Below, piece by piece: positions 38,424-50,686 of a stretch of DNA of 64,000 bases (position 1 is the stretch's first letter; the number at the start of each line of letters is the position of its first letter). Under the pieces are notes generated by a model. That model saw only the letters and a list, made by a program, of their open reading frames with translations, ran no database searches and was not told where the DNA came from. The position numbers and the translations under genes were made by a program. The DNA is from Labrys sp. KNU-23. GTDB lineage: Bacteria > Pseudomonadota > Alphaproteobacteria > Rhizobiales > Labraceae. The stretch spans positions 124,001 to 188,000 of the forward strand of contig NZ_CP043489.1 in assembly GCF_008330945.1 (NCBI RefSeq). The letters are read 5' to 3'.

Positions 38424-38827
38424 ACGAATATCGGCCTGAGCAACGCGACGTGGCGCTCGCCATGCGGCGAGGCGCCTTTGGGCGCTGTCCCAATTGCGGC
38501 AAGGGCAAGATCTTCACCTCCTACCTCAAGGTTTCACCACATTGCAGCGTCTGCGGAGAGGACCTGTCGCATCATCGCGCCGACGACGCTCCGCCCTATT
38601 TCACCATGCTGATCGTCGGCCATGTCGTGGTCGCCGGCATCCTCGCATGCGTGATCGAGACGGAAATGCCGCTTTGGTCGCTCGGCGTGATCTTCGGCAC
38701 CCTGACCATCGTGCTGTCGCTGGTCCTGCTGCCGATGATCAAGGGCGCCATCATCGGGCTGCAATGGGCAAATCGCATGCATGGCTTTTCCGGCAAGCCC
38801 GATCCCGACACGCTTTCCCCCTATTGA
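38420..38827 (+). CDS. DUF983 family membrane protein
   Basis: 135 residues with two CxxC pairs (RCPNCGKGKIF and CSVCGEDLSHH) forming a probable zinc site, followed by two hydrophobic helices (about 60-80 and 86-107). The Cys-plus-two-helix layout and the HHRADDAPPYFTMLIVGH stretch identify DUF983. Its function is unknown; it is a standard neighbour of rnr in alphaproteobacteria. Translation is probably coupled to rnr through the ATGA overlap. Confidence 0.88.
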   Translation: MNEYRPEQRDVALAMRRGAFGRCPNCGKGKIFTSYLKVSPHCSVCGEDLSHHRADDAPPYFTMLIVGHVVVAGILACVIETEMPLWSLGVIFGTLTIVLSLVLLPMIKGAIIGLQWANRMHGFSGKPDPDTLSPY

Positions 38828-38831
38828 GCAA

Positions 38832-39545
38832 ATGACCGATACGCCCTCCCCGCCATCGAAGTCCCGCCCTATTCGCCCCCGCGATGCCGCTTCGCTGATC
38901 CTGCTCGACCGCACCGGCAAAACGCCGCGCGTCCTGATGGGAAGGCGGCATTCGGGCCATGCCTTCATGCCCGGCGTGATGGTGTTTCCCGGGGGGCGCG
39001 TCGAGCCGGCCGATCGCCATATGAGCGCCTATGGCATGCTGGCCGCCCACACCGAACGTGGCTTGCTCACGCGCGTCGAGCGTCCCTCTCCGGCCAAGGC
39101 CAGGGCGCTGGCCCTGTGCGCGATCCGGGAAACCTTCGAGGAAACCGGCATCCTGCTCGGCGAGACAGGGCTCGGGGTGCCGCCCACGAGCAGTGCACAC
39201 TGGCAGGCCTTCGCCGACCACGAAGTGTTTCCCTCGCCGGAAAACCTGCATTTCGTCGCCCGCGCCATCACCCCCCCCGCCATGAAACGCAGATTCGACA
39301 CACGCTTCTTCGTGGCCGATGCGCGTTCCATCGCGCACCGGACCGAGGGGGTCGTCGGTCCTGATTCGGAGCTCATCGAGACCAAATGGCTTTCTTTTGA
39401 GGAGGCCCGCGCGGAAGATCTGGTCTGGATCACCCGTACCATTCTCGAAGAGGTGGCCAAGAGGCTGGAAATCGGCCTGGAGAAGGACGTCCCCGTGCCC
39501 TTCTATCGGGAACAACGAGGCGTGCGCAGCCGGGAGGAAATCTAG
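38832..39545 (+). CDS. NUDIX hydrolase
   Basis: 237 residues. The first strand reads PRDAASLILLDRTGKTPRVLMGRR, followed by FMPGVMVFPGGRVEPADR. The NUDIX box is split by an insert of about 45 residues: the helix part is ALALCAIRETFEETGILLGE, with the REtfEEtG core intact. It should hydrolyse a nucleoside diphosphate derivative, possibly a CoA ester judging from this long-insert subfamily. ATG 38832 is five bases after the DUF983 stop, so it belongs to the rnr operon. Confidence 0.88.
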   Translation: MTDTPSPPSKSRPIRPRDAASLILLDRTGKTPRVLMGRRHSGHAFMPGVMVFPGGRVEPADRHMSAYGMLAAHTERGLLTRVERPSPAKARALALCAIRETFEETGILLGETGLGVPPTSSAHWQAFADHEVFPSPENLHFVARAITPPAMKRRFDTRFFVADARSIAHRTEGVVGPDSELIETKWLSFEEARAEDLVWITRTILEEVAKRLEIGLEKDVPVPFYREQRGVRSREEI

Positions 39546-39643
39546 AATAGCCACGGACGGCCGTCAGGGCCGCACAATTCCCACCGGCACGCGCTTCTTT
39601 TGGTTGACTTCAGCGCTTCCATGAGTAGTGTGCGCCAAGATTC

Positions 39644-39671
39644 AAAAGGGCCGCGCCATTGCGCGGCTTTG
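39644..39671 (+). terminator. Intrinsic terminator after NUDIX gene
   Basis: GCCGCGC (39650-39656) pairs with GCGCGGC (39661-39667) around CATT, with A-rich sequence before and TTTG after. It probably ends the rnr-DUF983-NUDIX transcript upstream of rpmG. Confidence 0.65.
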
Positions 39672-39716
39672 CTGCCTTAGCCGATACGGTCCGGTAGCAA
39701 TATTCGGAGCACCATC

Positions 39717-39884
39717 ATGGCCAAGGCCGCAACCATCAAGATCAAGCTGCTTTCGACGGCAGACACGGGCTACTTCTATGTCACCAAGAAGAACACCCGC
39801 ACCAAGACCGAAAAGCTCGCAATGAAGAAGTACGACCCCGTTGCGCGCAAGCACGTCGAGTTCAAGGAAACCAAGATCAAGTAA
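39717..39884 (+). CDS. rpmG: 50S ribosomal protein bL33
   Basis: 55-residue ribosomal protein beginning [20 protein letters not shown] and containing [20 protein letters not shown]. The cysteine pairs of the zinc-binding version are absent, so it is the C-minus type. CGGAG lies about eleven bases upstream of ATG 39717. It stands alone between two terminators, as is usual for rpmG in rhizobia. Confidence 0.97.
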   Translation: MAKAATIKIKLLSTADTGYFYVTKKNTRTKTEKLAMKKYDPVARKHVEFKETKIK

Positions 39885-39906
39885 GATCGGTTTCCGGATC
39901 GGAATC

Positions 39907-39935
39907 AAGGGCGCCCTCGTGGCGCCCTTTGTTTT
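39907..39935 (+). terminator. Intrinsic terminator of rpmG
   Basis: AAGGGCGCC (39907-39915) pairs with GGCGCCCTT (39921-39929) around CTCGT and is followed by TGTTTT, 22 bases after the rpmG stop. Confidence 0.9.
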
Positions 39936-39959
39936 GGTGACGCCTGCAGGAGGCTACCG

Positions 39960-40568
39960 GTGTCGACACCCGATGAGACGCGCAGTACCTCGCGTGGTTG
40001 GCAGTTCTTCATCCTCGCCTGCACCCTGCTGGTCATCGGCTTTGGTTCGGGAGCCGCCTCGATCAGCCTCTCGGCCATTTTTCAGGAATTCGCGCTCTCC
40101 TACGCCATCATAGGCACCGTTACTTCCGGGGTTGTCCTTTTCCTCATCGTGTTCCTCGCACTGGGCGGACGCCTGCGCGCGCTGGTTGGCGACAAAGCCC
40201 TGCTGCTGGCTGCAACGTCCGTATTCGTCATCGGCGAAGCCCTGGTGGGACTTGCTCCCGATTTTTCCGTCTGGGCAATCGGACGCCTGCTCCAGGGAGC
40301 AGCAACCGGCTGCCTCCTGTCCGTCAGCCTTGCTTTGGCGGCCGACAATGCGCGCCGGCAGTGGCGTGGCGACGTCATGAGCGTGCTGCTTGCCCTCTAC
40401 TTCCTCGGTACGGCATTCGGCCCCGGCATGGCAGGCTATATCACCGCATTTTATAGCTGGCGCGACGTCGCCTATGCCTCGGCGGCGCTCGGCGTGATCG
40501 TGCTCATCCTGCAAGCCGTGTTCGTCACCGCGCCCAGGAGGCCGGAAATCGAGACCATTTTCGACTGA
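39960..40568 (+). CDS. Half-length MFS transporter (six helices)
   Basis: 202 residues corresponding to the N-terminal half of a major facilitator protein: helices at about 15-37, 48-68, 80-98, 103-125, 141-160 and 168-188, with the inter-helix loop GGRLRALVGDKALLLAATSV and IGRLLQGAATGCLLSVSLA. It then ends with TAPRRPEIETIFD and a stop, where a full transporter would continue with six more helices. GTG 39960 has GGAGG just upstream, so expression looks intact. The gene next to rpmG in rhizobia is usually full length. This copy may be truncated by the adjacent cbb block or may work as a dimer. Confidence 0.75.
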   Translation: MSTPDETRSTSRGWQFFILACTLLVIGFGSGAASISLSAIFQEFALSYAIIGTVTSGVVLFLIVFLALGGRLRALVGDKALLLAATSVFVIGEALVGLAPDFSVWAIGRLLQGAATGCLLSVSLALAADNARRQWRGDVMSVLLALYFLGTAFGPGMAGYITAFYSWRDVAYASAALGVIVLILQAVFVTAPRRPEIETIFD

Positions 40569-40605
40569 GCAGGCAGCCCGGCACGACCTGCATGATGGCC
40601 CTGCC

Positions 40606-41289
40606 CTATGCCACCTTCCGAACGTGATCCTCCGCCGCTTCGCGGATGGCGGCGATGTTGCCGGCATAGTTCGCCGCCCCGCCCCGAAACACGGCCGATC
40701 CCGCCACGATCGTATCTGCCCCGGCCGCGGCCACCAGTGCGGCCGTCTCCTTGTTGACGCCGCCATCGACTTCGAGACGGATCGGCCTGGTCCCGATCAT
40801 CGCCCGGATGCGCCGGATCTTGTCGAGCTGCGAGGTGATGAAAGCCTGCCCTCCGAAACCCGGATTGACCGTCATCACCAGGATCAGGTCGAGACGATCG
40901 AGCACATAGTCCAGCACGCTTTCCGGCGTGGCCGGGCAGATCGTCGCCCCCGCCTTGCAGCCCAGCGAGCGGATCGCCTGCAGCGAGCGATCGAGATGGG
41001 GCCCGGATTCGGCGTGCACGGTGATGATGTCGGCACCGGCCTTGGCAAAGGCCTCCAGATAGGGGTCGGCCGGCGTGATCATCAGATGCACATCGAAGGG
41101 CTTCTTCGTGTAGGGCCTGACGGCCTTGATGACATCGGGCCCGAAGGTGATGTTGGGCACGAAATGCCCGTCCATCACATCGCAATGGATCCAGTCCGCC
41201 CCGCTCTCGTCGATAGCCTTGATCTCCTCGCCCAGCCGCGCGAAATCGGCCGACAGGATGGAGGGCGCGATCACGATCGGTTCTGCCAT
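40606..41289 (-). CDS. rpe: Ribulose-phosphate 3-epimerase
   Basis: 227-residue TIM-barrel enzyme interconverting xylulose 5-phosphate and ribulose 5-phosphate, supplying the RuBisCO acceptor. Motifs: [36 protein letters not shown] (metal His and Asp), [18 protein letters not shown] and [11 protein letters not shown]. In this position it is the cbbE gene, last of the cbb operon, 29 bases after cbbX. It converges on the half MFS gene. Confidence 0.96.
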   Translation of the reverse strand: MAEPIVIAPSILSADFARLGEEIKAIDESGADWIHCDVMDGHFVPNITFGPDVIKAVRPYTKKPFDVHLMITPADPYLEAFAKAGADIITVHAESGPHLDRSLQAIRSLGCKAGATICPATPESVLDYVLDRLDLILVMTVNPGFGGQAFITSQLDKIRRIRAMIGTRPIRLEVDGGVNKETAALVAAAGADTIVAGSAVFRGGAANYAGNIAAIREAAEDHVRKVA

Positions 41290-41318
41290 GATGATCTTCC
41301 TTTCCCTTGCAATCTTGG

Positions 41319-42263
41319 TCAGGCGCCTCCGCCATCGAGCTGAGCGCCCTTGGCGAAGACGCGGCTCGCCAACACATCGGCCGCTTCGATGGTCATGATG
41401 TCGTCCGCGGTCAGCCTGCGGTCGAGGTCATCGACGAGCCGGCTCGCCTGGCGCAGGCGGATGCGGTCGAGGGCATTGCGGATGGAGCGCGCATTGGAGA
41501 ACAAGGGCTGGGTCTTGCGCAACTCGATGTAGCGGATGAACGCCGCCCGCGCCTGCGCATCGAAGCGGTAGTTGCGCTCCTGCAGCATCAGCTCGGCAAT
41601 CGACAGCAGTTCGCCTTCTTCATAATCAGGAAAATCGATGTGATGGGCGACCCGCGAGCGGAAGCCGGGATTGCTGGCGAAGAATTTCTGCATCCGATCT
41701 TCGTAGCCGGCCAGAATCACCACCAGATCGTCGCGCTGCGTCTCCATCACCTGCAGCAGGATCTCGATGGATTCCTGGCCGTAGTCGCGCTCATTCTCGG
41801 GGCGGTAGAGGTAATAGGCCTCGTCGATGAACAGCACGCCGCCCATCGCCTTCTTGAGGATCTCCTTGGTCTTCGGCGCGGTGTGGCCGATATACTGGCC
41901 GACCAGATCGTCCCGCGTCACCGAAACCAGATGCCCACGCCTGATGAAGCCGAGGCGATGCAGGATGTCGGCCATCCGCAGGGCCACCGTGGTCTTGCCG
42001 GTACCGGGATTGCCGGTGAAGGACATGTGCAGGGTCGGCGGATCGTTCGCCAAGCCGATTCTCTGCCGGATGCGCTCGATCATGAGAAGCGAGGCGATCT
42101 CACGGATGCGCGTCTTCACCGGCTTGAGGCCGACCAGCTCGCGGTCGAGTTGGGCGAAGACATCGGCAATGCCGACTGCCTCGAACTCCCGCCTGAGGTC
42201 GATGGTCTCAGCTGCCGGCGTACCGGTCTCGGCGGCCACTTTCACGGTGTTTGCATCGAGCAT
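41319..42263 (-). CDS. cbbX: RuBisCO activase CbbX
   Basis: 314-residue AAA+ remodelling ATPase that frees red-type RuBisCO from inhibitory sugar phosphates by pulling the C-terminal tail of the large subunit. Walker A is GNPGTGKT (84-91), Walker B is [11 protein letters not shown], and the sensor/arginine-finger region is [23 protein letters not shown]. Its presence fits the form I red-type large and small subunits upstream. ATG 42263; 195 bases separate it from cbbS and contain a hairpin. Confidence 0.97.
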   Translation of the reverse strand: MLDANTVKVAAETGTPAAETIDLRREFEAVGIADVFAQLDRELVGLKPVKTRIREIASLLMIERIRQRIGLANDPPTLHMSFTGNPGTGKTTVALRMADILHRLGFIRRGHLVSVTRDDLVGQYIGHTAPKTKEILKKAMGGVLFIDEAYYLYRPENERDYGQESIEILLQVMETQRDDLVVILAGYEDRMQKFFASNPGFRSRVAHHIDFPDYEEGELLSIAELMLQERNYRFDAQARAAFIRYIELRKTQPLFSNARSIRNALDRIRLRQASRLVDDLDRRLTADDIMTIEAADVLASRVFAKGAQLDGGGA

Positions 42264-42400
42264 GGTGATCCTCGCCGATAAAGACTCCGCCGCCCGAGGG
42301 GCGACGGAGCAAGTTGTCCGGCTGGTCGCCAGAGACGGGAGGCACTGCCGTCATCAGCCGGACTGGGAACGACTAGACATAGAGCTGGTGGGCGCCGCGC

Positions 42401-42427
42401 TTACCCTCCCCTGGAGGGGGAAGGTAA
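42401..42427 (-). repeat. Imperfect hairpin between cbbS and cbbX
   Basis: TTACCCTCCCC (42401-42411) faces GGGGGAAGGTAA (42416-42427) with one unpaired base. It lies 31 bases downstream of the cbbS stop and could stabilise the abundant cbbLS part of the message relative to cbbX and rpe. Confidence 0.5.
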
Positions 42428-42458
42428 CGAGCCTGTCCACTTCCGCCCCAATCCAAGC

Positions 42459-42881
42459 CTATGAGCCATAGCGCCGGCCTTCCGGCCGGTCCGCGGCATA
42501 GCTGTGAGTGGTGTAGCGAATGTTGCGTCCGACGCCCTCCTGACGTTCGAGGCGGAAGCCGGACTCGTCCTTCGGGCGATTGACGATGAAGGAGATGCGC
42601 ACCGACTCCCAGCCATGAGCGGAATCGAAGCCAGAGATGCGGATATAGCGGTCGCCATAGACGCGCCGGCATTCGCTGAGTTCCATCATCACGCCCGCCG
42701 CGTCGCGCAGATCGAACATCGGCAGGCCCCACATCTCCCAATAGGTGTTGCGGGGATGGGGATCGTCCGTGAACTCGATGTTCACCGCCCAGCCCTGCTC
42801 CAGGCAATATTGCACCTGCCGGCCGATCTGCTCGTCGGTGAGATCGGGCAGGAAGGAAAAACACCCTTGTGTGATACGCAT
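42459..42881 (-). CDS. cbbS: RuBisCO small subunit, red type
   Basis: 140-residue small subunit. It begins [19 protein letters not shown] and has the long C-terminal extension (about residues 110-140, [14 protein letters not shown] end) that forms the extra beta-hairpin of red-type form IC/ID enzymes. GAGGAG lies just upstream of ATG 42881. It is 13 bases after the cbbL stop, so the two are made together. Confidence 0.97.
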   Translation of the reverse strand: MRITQGCFSFLPDLTDEQIGRQVQYCLEQGWAVNIEFTDDPHPRNTYWEMWGLPMFDLRDAAGVMMELSECRRVYGDRYIRISGFDSAHGWESVRISFIVNRPKDESGFRLERQEGVGRNIRYTTHSYAADRPEGRRYGS

Positions 42882-42894
42882 CGTCTCTCTCCTC

Positions 42895-45466
<2,572 letters not shown>

Positions 45467-45516
45467 GATAGCCTCCGTTTTCGCTACGACTTTTGTAATT
45501 TACAGACTGACAGATC

Positions 45517-47535
45517 TTATTCGGCGACCCGGGACACGAGCCTGCGCGCAGCCTCGGCGATGGCAGCAGGCGTGATGCCGAACTCCCGATAGAGATCGCT
45601 AGCCGGCGCCGAGGCGCCAAAGCCAGTCATGCCGATGAAGACGCCATCTTCCCCGAGCAGGCGCGACCAATCGGCCTCGACCGCCGCCTCCACGCCGATG
45701 CGTGGAGCCGTTCCCAAGACCGCCTGGCGATAGACTGGCCCCTGCCGTCGGAAGAGCTCGAAGCAGGGAGCCGACACCACGGCGGCGCGAATGCCCTCCT
45801 TGACCAGGAGCTCGGCCGCCTCCACGGCAATCGAAACCTCCGAGCCCGTGGCGATCAAGGTAATGTCCCGCACCCCCGGTGGCTCGACCAGCACATAGGC
45901 ACCGAGCGCGACTCCATTCACGCCACAGTCGGATCGCAGCGTCGGCAGGGCCTGGCGCGACAGGCAGAGCACGGAAGGCTGCCTCTCCGCCATGAGCGCG
46001 CATTCCCACGCCTCGGCCGTCTCGACGGCATCGGCCGGCCGGAACACCAAGAGATTGGGAATGGCCCTGAGCGCAGCCAGATGTTCCACCGGCTGGTGGG
46101 TCGGGCCATCCTCGCCAAGACCGATGGAGTCGTGGGTCATCACATGGATCACCCGCAGCCCCATCAGCGCCGCCAGCCGGATCGCCGGCCGTGAATAGTC
46201 GGCAAAAGCCAGGAAGGTGCCGCCGAAGGGAATGTAGCCGCCATGCAGGGCGATGCCGTTCATGGCCGCAGCCATGCCATGCTCGCGCACGCCGTAATGG
46301 ACATAGCGGCCTGAGAAGTCATCGGCCTGGACCGGTTGCAGCCCCTTCGCCTGCGTCAGGTTCGAGTGGGTCAGATCGGCCGAGCCTCCCAAGATGTTGG
46401 GCTGGGCCGAAACGATCGCATTGATGACCTGCTGAGAGGCCTGCCGCGTGGCGATCTGCGGGCATTCGCTGGCAAAACGCTGGCGAATATCAGCCAAGGC
46501 GCGCTTGAGGTCGCTGCTCAACCCGCCTTTGCGCGCTTCATCGAACTGGCGACGCTCCGCCTCCCCGACGTCGTGCAGCCTCTCCAGCCAGGCCTCGTGC
46601 TCGGCCTTTCCGCGCGCCCCCACAGCCAGCCATGCGTCGCGGATTTCGGACGGAATTTCGAAGGGTTGATGCGGCCAGCCGAGCGCTTCGCGCGCGGCCT
46701 GCGTTTCTTCGGCACCAAGCGGAGCGCCGTGCACCTTCTCGGTTCCCTGCCGATTGGGCGCGCCGAAGCCGATGATGGTTCGGCAGGCGATGAGCGAGGG
46801 CCTGTCCGTCTCCCGTTCCTCGGTGATCGCCTTCGCCACGGCTTCGCGGTCGTGGCCGTCGACCCGGCGCGTCGACCAACCGGATGCCGCGAAGCGGGCG
46901 AGCTGGTCATCGGAGCAGGAAAGCCCGGTAGAGCCGTCGATCGAGATCTCGTTGTCGTCGAACAGCACGATCAGCTTGCCGAGCCTGAGATGGCCCGCCA
47001 GCGAGATCGCCTCATGACTGAGGCCTTCCATCAGGCAGCCATCGCCGGCGATGACATAGGTATGGTGATCGACGAGGTCATCGCCGAAGCGGGCATTGGC
47101 GAGGCGCTCGGCCAAGGCCATGCCGACAGCAGTCGCCAGTCCCTGCCCGAGCGGGCCGGTGGTGGTCTCCACGCCCTGCGTGTGGCCATATTCGGGATGC
47201 CCAGGCGTCTTCGATCCCCATTGGCGGAAAGACTTCAGCTCCTCCAGCGTGAGTTCGGGATAACCAGTCAGGTGCAGGAGGCCATAGAGCAGCATCGAGC
47301 CGTGGCCTGCCGAGAGCACGAAGCGGTCACGATCCGGCCAGGCTGGGTCTGTCGGGTCGAATTTCAGGAAACGCGAAAACAGGACGGTGGCGACGTCGGC
47401 CATGCCCATCGGCATGCCGGGATGGCCGGACTTGGCCTTCTCCACCGCATCGACGGCCAGGAAACGCAGGGCGTTGGCCATGTCGCGATGCGGCACCGAG
47501 GTCTCGAAAACGGCCGATGGAGTCGGGATGTTCAT
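45517..47535 (-). CDS. cbbT: Transketolase
   Basis: 672-residue thiamine diphosphate enzyme moving two-carbon units in the regenerative phase of the Calvin cycle. Thiamine-binding motif: [21 protein letters not shown], with the ending EISIDGST. Also [31 protein letters not shown] and the C-terminal [23 protein letters not shown] with [24 protein letters not shown] 47535 is chosen because GGAGG lies eight bases upstream; the ATG at 47541 is too close to it. Confidence 0.97.
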   Translation of the reverse strand: MNIPTPSAVFETSVPHRDMANALRFLAVDAVEKAKSGHPGMPMGMADVATVLFSRFLKFDPTDPAWPDRDRFVLSAGHGSMLLYGLLHLTGYPELTLEELKSFRQWGSKTPGHPEYGHTQGVETTTGPLGQGLATAVGMALAERLANARFGDDLVDHHTYVIAGDGCLMEGLSHEAISLAGHLRLGKLIVLFDDNEISIDGSTGLSCSDDQLARFAASGWSTRRVDGHDREAVAKAITEERETDRPSLIACRTIIGFGAPNRQGTEKVHGAPLGAEETQAAREALGWPHQPFEIPSEIRDAWLAVGARGKAEHEAWLERLHDVGEAERRQFDEARKGGLSSDLKRALADIRQRFASECPQIATRQASQQVINAIVSAQPNILGGSADLTHSNLTQAKGLQPVQADDFSGRYVHYGVREHGMAAAMNGIALHGGYIPFGGTFLAFADYSRPAIRLAALMGLRVIHVMTHDSIGLGEDGPTHQPVEHLAALRAIPNLLVFRPADAVETAEAWECALMAERQPSVLCLSRQALPTLRSDCGVNGVALGAYVLVEPPGVRDITLIATGSEVSIAVEAAELLVKEGIRAAVVSAPCFELFRRQGPVYRQAVLGTAPRIGVEAAVEADWSRLLGEDGVFIGMTGFGASAPASDLYREFGITPAAIAEAARRLVSRVAE

Positions 47536-47616
47536 GGGCATGTCCTCCCATTCCGCTGCCAGGGGGCAGACGGTGGCGTGGTTCACGGAAAGGCTCTGTG
47601 TCTTGCCGGCGTGCCT

Positions 47617-48492
47617 CTAGGCGGCTCGTTTCTTGCGCTCGACCAGCTGCAGGATCAGCGGCGTCAGGATCAACTGCATGGCCAGATCCAGCTTCGAGCC
47701 GTGGATGACGATGGAGTTGGCCCGCGACATGAAGCTGTTGGGGATCATCGACAGCAGATAGGGAAAATCGATCCCCCGCGGCGTCTGAAAGCGGATCACC
47801 ACCATCGATTCATCCGGCGTCGGGATCCAGCGCGCGATGAAGGGATTGGAGGTATCCACGGTCGGCACGCGCTGGAAATTGATGTCGGTGTGAGTGAATT
47901 GCGGACAGATATAGTTCACATAGTCGGGCATGCGTCGCAGGATCGTGTCGGTCACCGCCTCGGTCGAATAGCCCCGCGTGCTACGATCGCGGTGCAGCTT
48001 CTGGATCCATTCGAGATTGATCACCGGCACGACACCGATCTTGAGATCGGCATATCTGGCGACGTCGACCTCGTCGGTCGTCACCGCGCCATGCAGCCCC
48101 TCATAGAAGAGCAGGTCGGTATAGGCCGGCAGCGGCTCCCACGGCGTGAAGGTTCCGGGCGGAGCGCCATACAAAATCTCCTCTTCATCGTCATGGACAT
48201 AGTGCCGCGTGGTGCCGGTTCCATGGTTGCCATAGTCGCGGAACAGTGCCTCCAGCTCGGCAAACAAATTGGTCTCCGGGCTGAAATGGCTGAAATGCTT
48301 GTTGCCCTTGGCCGCCTCCTCGGCCATGTGGGCGCGCATCTCCGCGCGGTCGTAGCGATGGAAGGAATCGCCCTCCACATAGGCCGCCTCGATGTTCTCG
48401 CGGCGGAAGATCTGCTCGAAGGTGCGCTTGACCGAGGTCGTGCCGGCGCCGGACGAGCCTGTGATGGAAATGATCGGATGCTTGATCGACAT
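47617..48492 (-). CDS. cbbP: Phosphoribulokinase
   Basis: 291-residue kinase making ribulose 1,5-bisphosphate, the unique CO2 acceptor. The P-loop is GSSGAGTTS (12-20), followed by EGDSFHRYDRAEMRAHM. It is the proteobacterial short form, without the thioredoxin-regulated cysteine pair of plants. GGGGAA precedes ATG 48492. The cbbF stop is 14 bases upstream and cbbT follows. Confidence 0.97.
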   Translation of the reverse strand: MSIKHPIISITGSSGAGTTSVKRTFEQIFRRENIEAAYVEGDSFHRYDRAEMRAHMAEEAAKGNKHFSHFSPETNLFAELEALFRDYGNHGTGTTRHYVHDDEEEILYGAPPGTFTPWEPLPAYTDLLFYEGLHGAVTTDEVDVARYADLKIGVVPVINLEWIQKLHRDRSTRGYSTEAVTDTILRRMPDYVNYICPQFTHTDINFQRVPTVDTSNPFIARWIPTPDESMVVIRFQTPRGIDFPYLLSMIPNSFMSRANSIVIHGSKLDLAMQLILTPLILQLVERKKRAA

Positions 48493-48506
48493 GGTATTCC
48501 CCAAGC

Positions 48507-49568
48507 TCAAACGCGGAAGAGACCGCGATTGGCGAACAAGGGCGCCGAGGTCGGCGGCCACAAGCCCGGCCTGTTATGCAGCGTTTCCAAACGGGCGACC
48601 TTGTTGGTGGCCCCGAGGATCAGCGGTACGCGCTGATGCAGCGAGGTCGCGCGGATATCGAGAATACGGATACGGCCGTTCGACCCCGCCCCTCCCGCCC
48701 TCTCCATCAGGAAAGCCATGGGATAGGCTTCATAGATCAGCCGCAGGCGCCCCTGCCCGTAGCCTGCCCTGGCGTCGGCCGGGTAGAGATAGATGCCGCC
48801 TCGGGTGAGAGCCCGGAACGTATCGGCCACCAGCGCCCCGTGCCAGCGCATGTTATGGTCACGCCCTGACGGACCATCGGCGCCAGCCTGGCATTCGTCG
48901 ATGAAAGCCCGGACCGGCTCCTCCCAATGCCTGTAATTGGAGGCGTTGATCGAATATTCCGGCTGGTCCTTGTCGGGCAGGCGGACATTGGCCTGGGTCA
49001 ACAGGAAGTGGCCGCTGCGGCGGTCGAGGGTGAAAATGTCCACCCCTTCGCCGAGCGAAAACACCAAGGTCGTCTGCGGACCGTAAATGACGAAGCCCGC
49101 GGCAAGCTGGCTGGTGCCGGCCGGCCAGACCAGGGTGCGGTCGGCTGCCGAAGCCAGCACGAATTCATCGGGTGTCGGCATGATGGAAAAGATCGTGCCC
49201 ACGGGCATGTTGAGGTCGAGATTGCCGGACCCATCGACCGGATCGATGGCGACACATAGCGGCTGGCTCGCATCCCAGATCTCCAGCTCATCGACCTCCT
49301 CCGAGGCGAGGGCCGCAATCGCGCACGCCCTCAGCGCTTCCCGGAACTGGCGGTCGGCCCAGACATCCATGTCCTTTTGTTCGTCTCCGCCGACATTGTG
49401 GCCACGGGTCTCCTCGACGATCTCCGCGAGGGCCCCCAGCGACACGGCTTCCGACACGCGAATAGCCGCTGCGGCGAGACTGGCGACAACCTCGGCCACC
49501 GCAACCCTGAGCATGTCACTGCCAGCGTGGCGGGCGAGATAGGAGTCCAGAGTCGGCTTGTCGGTCAT
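48507..49568 (-). CDS. cbbF: Class I fructose-1,6-bisphosphatase
   Basis: 353-residue phosphatase for fructose 1,6- and probably sedoheptulose 1,7-bisphosphate. Metal-binding motif: VAIDPVDGSGNLDLNMPVG; further signatures are GDEQKDMDVWADRQF, YSINASNYRHWEEPVRAF and GGIYLYPADARAGYGQGRLR. First gene of the operon. ATG 49568 follows GGGGGAAATGCCG; an ATG at 49574 is too close to that site. The leader contains a hairpin. Confidence 0.96.
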   Translation of the reverse strand: MTDKPTLDSYLARHAGSDMLRVAVAEVVASLAAAAIRVSEAVSLGALAEIVEETRGHNVGGDEQKDMDVWADRQFREALRACAIAALASEEVDELEIWDASQPLCVAIDPVDGSGNLDLNMPVGTIFSIMPTPDEFVLASAADRTLVWPAGTSQLAAGFVIYGPQTTLVFSLGEGVDIFTLDRRSGHFLLTQANVRLPDKDQPEYSINASNYRHWEEPVRAFIDECQAGADGPSGRDHNMRWHGALVADTFRALTRGGIYLYPADARAGYGQGRLRLIYEAYPMAFLMERAGGAGSNGRIRILDIRATSLHQRVPLILGATNKVARLETLHNRPGLWPPTSAPLFANRGLFRV

Positions 49569-49583
49569 CGGCATTTCCCCCGG

Positions 49584-49693
49584 ATGACGCCTCGCGAGAG
49601 GCATCGTCATTTCGCGATCTTCCGAGGAACTTGACGCAAAATAGAAAATAACAGAAATTTTGTTTTCTTCGCCTTTGCGAAAGTTTTCCTTAT
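49584..49693. promoter_or_regulatory. cbbF-cbbR divergent control region with candidate CbbR operator
   Basis: The gap between the divergent cbbF and cbbR starts is much richer in A and T than the flanking genes (49628-49693). TTCGC-CTTT-GCGAA (49668-49681) is a perfect dyad containing the LysR-type T-N11-A pattern, 12 bases before cbbR. A second dyad, ACA-N7-TGT (49651-49663), lies next to it. In the cbbF leader, ATGACG and CCTC (49584-49593) can pair with GAGG and CGTCAT (49598-49610). The operator assignment is inferred from position and dyad shape. Confidence 0.5.
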
Positions 49694-50629
49694 ATGACCG
49701 TTCGTTTGCGAGACATAACCCGCCGGCAGCTCCGCGCTCTCGCCGCCATCGCGTCGAGCGGCTCGGTGACGTCGGCCGCCAAGAACCTGCATCTCACTCA
49801 GCCGGCGGTGACATTGCAACTGCGCAATCTGCAGGACCTGGCCGACCTGCCCCTGCTGCAACGGACGGGCGACGGGATGATCCTCACCGATGCCGGCATC
49901 GAGATGCTGCAATTGCACAGCCGCATCGAGGCAGCCATTGCCGATTGCGAAGCCACGCTGGGCATCATCTCAGGAAGAACCGCCGGACGCGTATCGATCG
50001 GGGCGGTCAGCACGGCCAAATATTTCGTGCCCTTCATCATTGCGGCCTTCTCGCGCGCGCATCCACGCATCGAAGTGACATTGTCGATCGGCAATCGCGA
50101 GCAGATCATGCAGGCCCTGCGTGACTACAAGCTCGACATTGCCGTCACCGGTCGTCCTCCACCGGATATCGAGGTCGAAAAGTACCTGATCGGCCAGAAC
50201 CCCCATGTCATCATCGCATCACGCAGCCATTGGCTGGCCCGGGAAAGAGGCCTTGCCGCGGTCGATTTGTCGCATGAGACTTTCCTGACGCGCGAGCCCG
50301 GCTCAGGTACGCGCATGCTGATGGAAAGGCTGTTCGAGCAGACTGAGCTCTCGCCCCATATCGGCATGGAGTTCGACTCGAACGAAACGATCAAGCAAAG
50401 CGTGATCGCCGATCTTGGCATCGCTTTCCTCTCCGCCCATACGGTCGCGACGGAACTGGAAGATGGTCGCCTCGTGATATTGGACGTTGCGGGCCTGCCC
50501 GTGACCCGGCAGTGGTTCGTGCTGCGCCGGGTCGACAAGGTGCTGCTGCCCCCGGCCCAGGAAGCCCTGGATTTCATCGCCAGAGAGGCATCTCAATATC
50601 TGCCGCGCCCGCTCCTCAGCCGCGACTGA
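49694..50629 (+). CDS. cbbR: LysR-type regulator CbbR
   Basis: 311-residue activator of the divergent cbb operon. The N-terminal winged helix-turn-helix covers about 8-66 (TRRQLRALAAIASSGSVTSAA, LHLTQPAVTLQLRNLQD). The remainder is a periplasmic-binding-like effector domain (from about 92, GRVSIGAVSTAKYFVPFIIA, through EFDSNETIKQSVIADLGIAFL). Homologues sense Calvin-cycle intermediates or NADPH. Position and divergence from cbbF make the assignment firm. Confidence 0.93.
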   Translation: MTVRLRDITRRQLRALAAIASSGSVTSAAKNLHLTQPAVTLQLRNLQDLADLPLLQRTGDGMILTDAGIEMLQLHSRIEAAIADCEATLGIISGRTAGRVSIGAVSTAKYFVPFIIAAFSRAHPRIEVTLSIGNREQIMQALRDYKLDIAVTGRPPPDIEVEKYLIGQNPHVIIASRSHWLARERGLAAVDLSHETFLTREPGSGTRMLMERLFEQTELSPHIGMEFDSNETIKQSVIADLGIAFLSAHTVATELEDGRLVILDVAGLPVTRQWFVLRRVDKVLLPPAQEALDFIAREASQYLPRPLLSRD

Positions 50630-50686
50630 CGCCAGAGGGCACTCGTGGGATCGCAGGCATCCCTCTCCAGCAAATCTCGAAGCTTC

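Noticed and set aside
46336..48636. A 766-codon open frame antisense to cbbT and cbbP
   Set aside because: Shadow of two well-identified genes; its composition (Arg, Gly, His, Gln rich) is typical of antisense translation in high-GC DNA.
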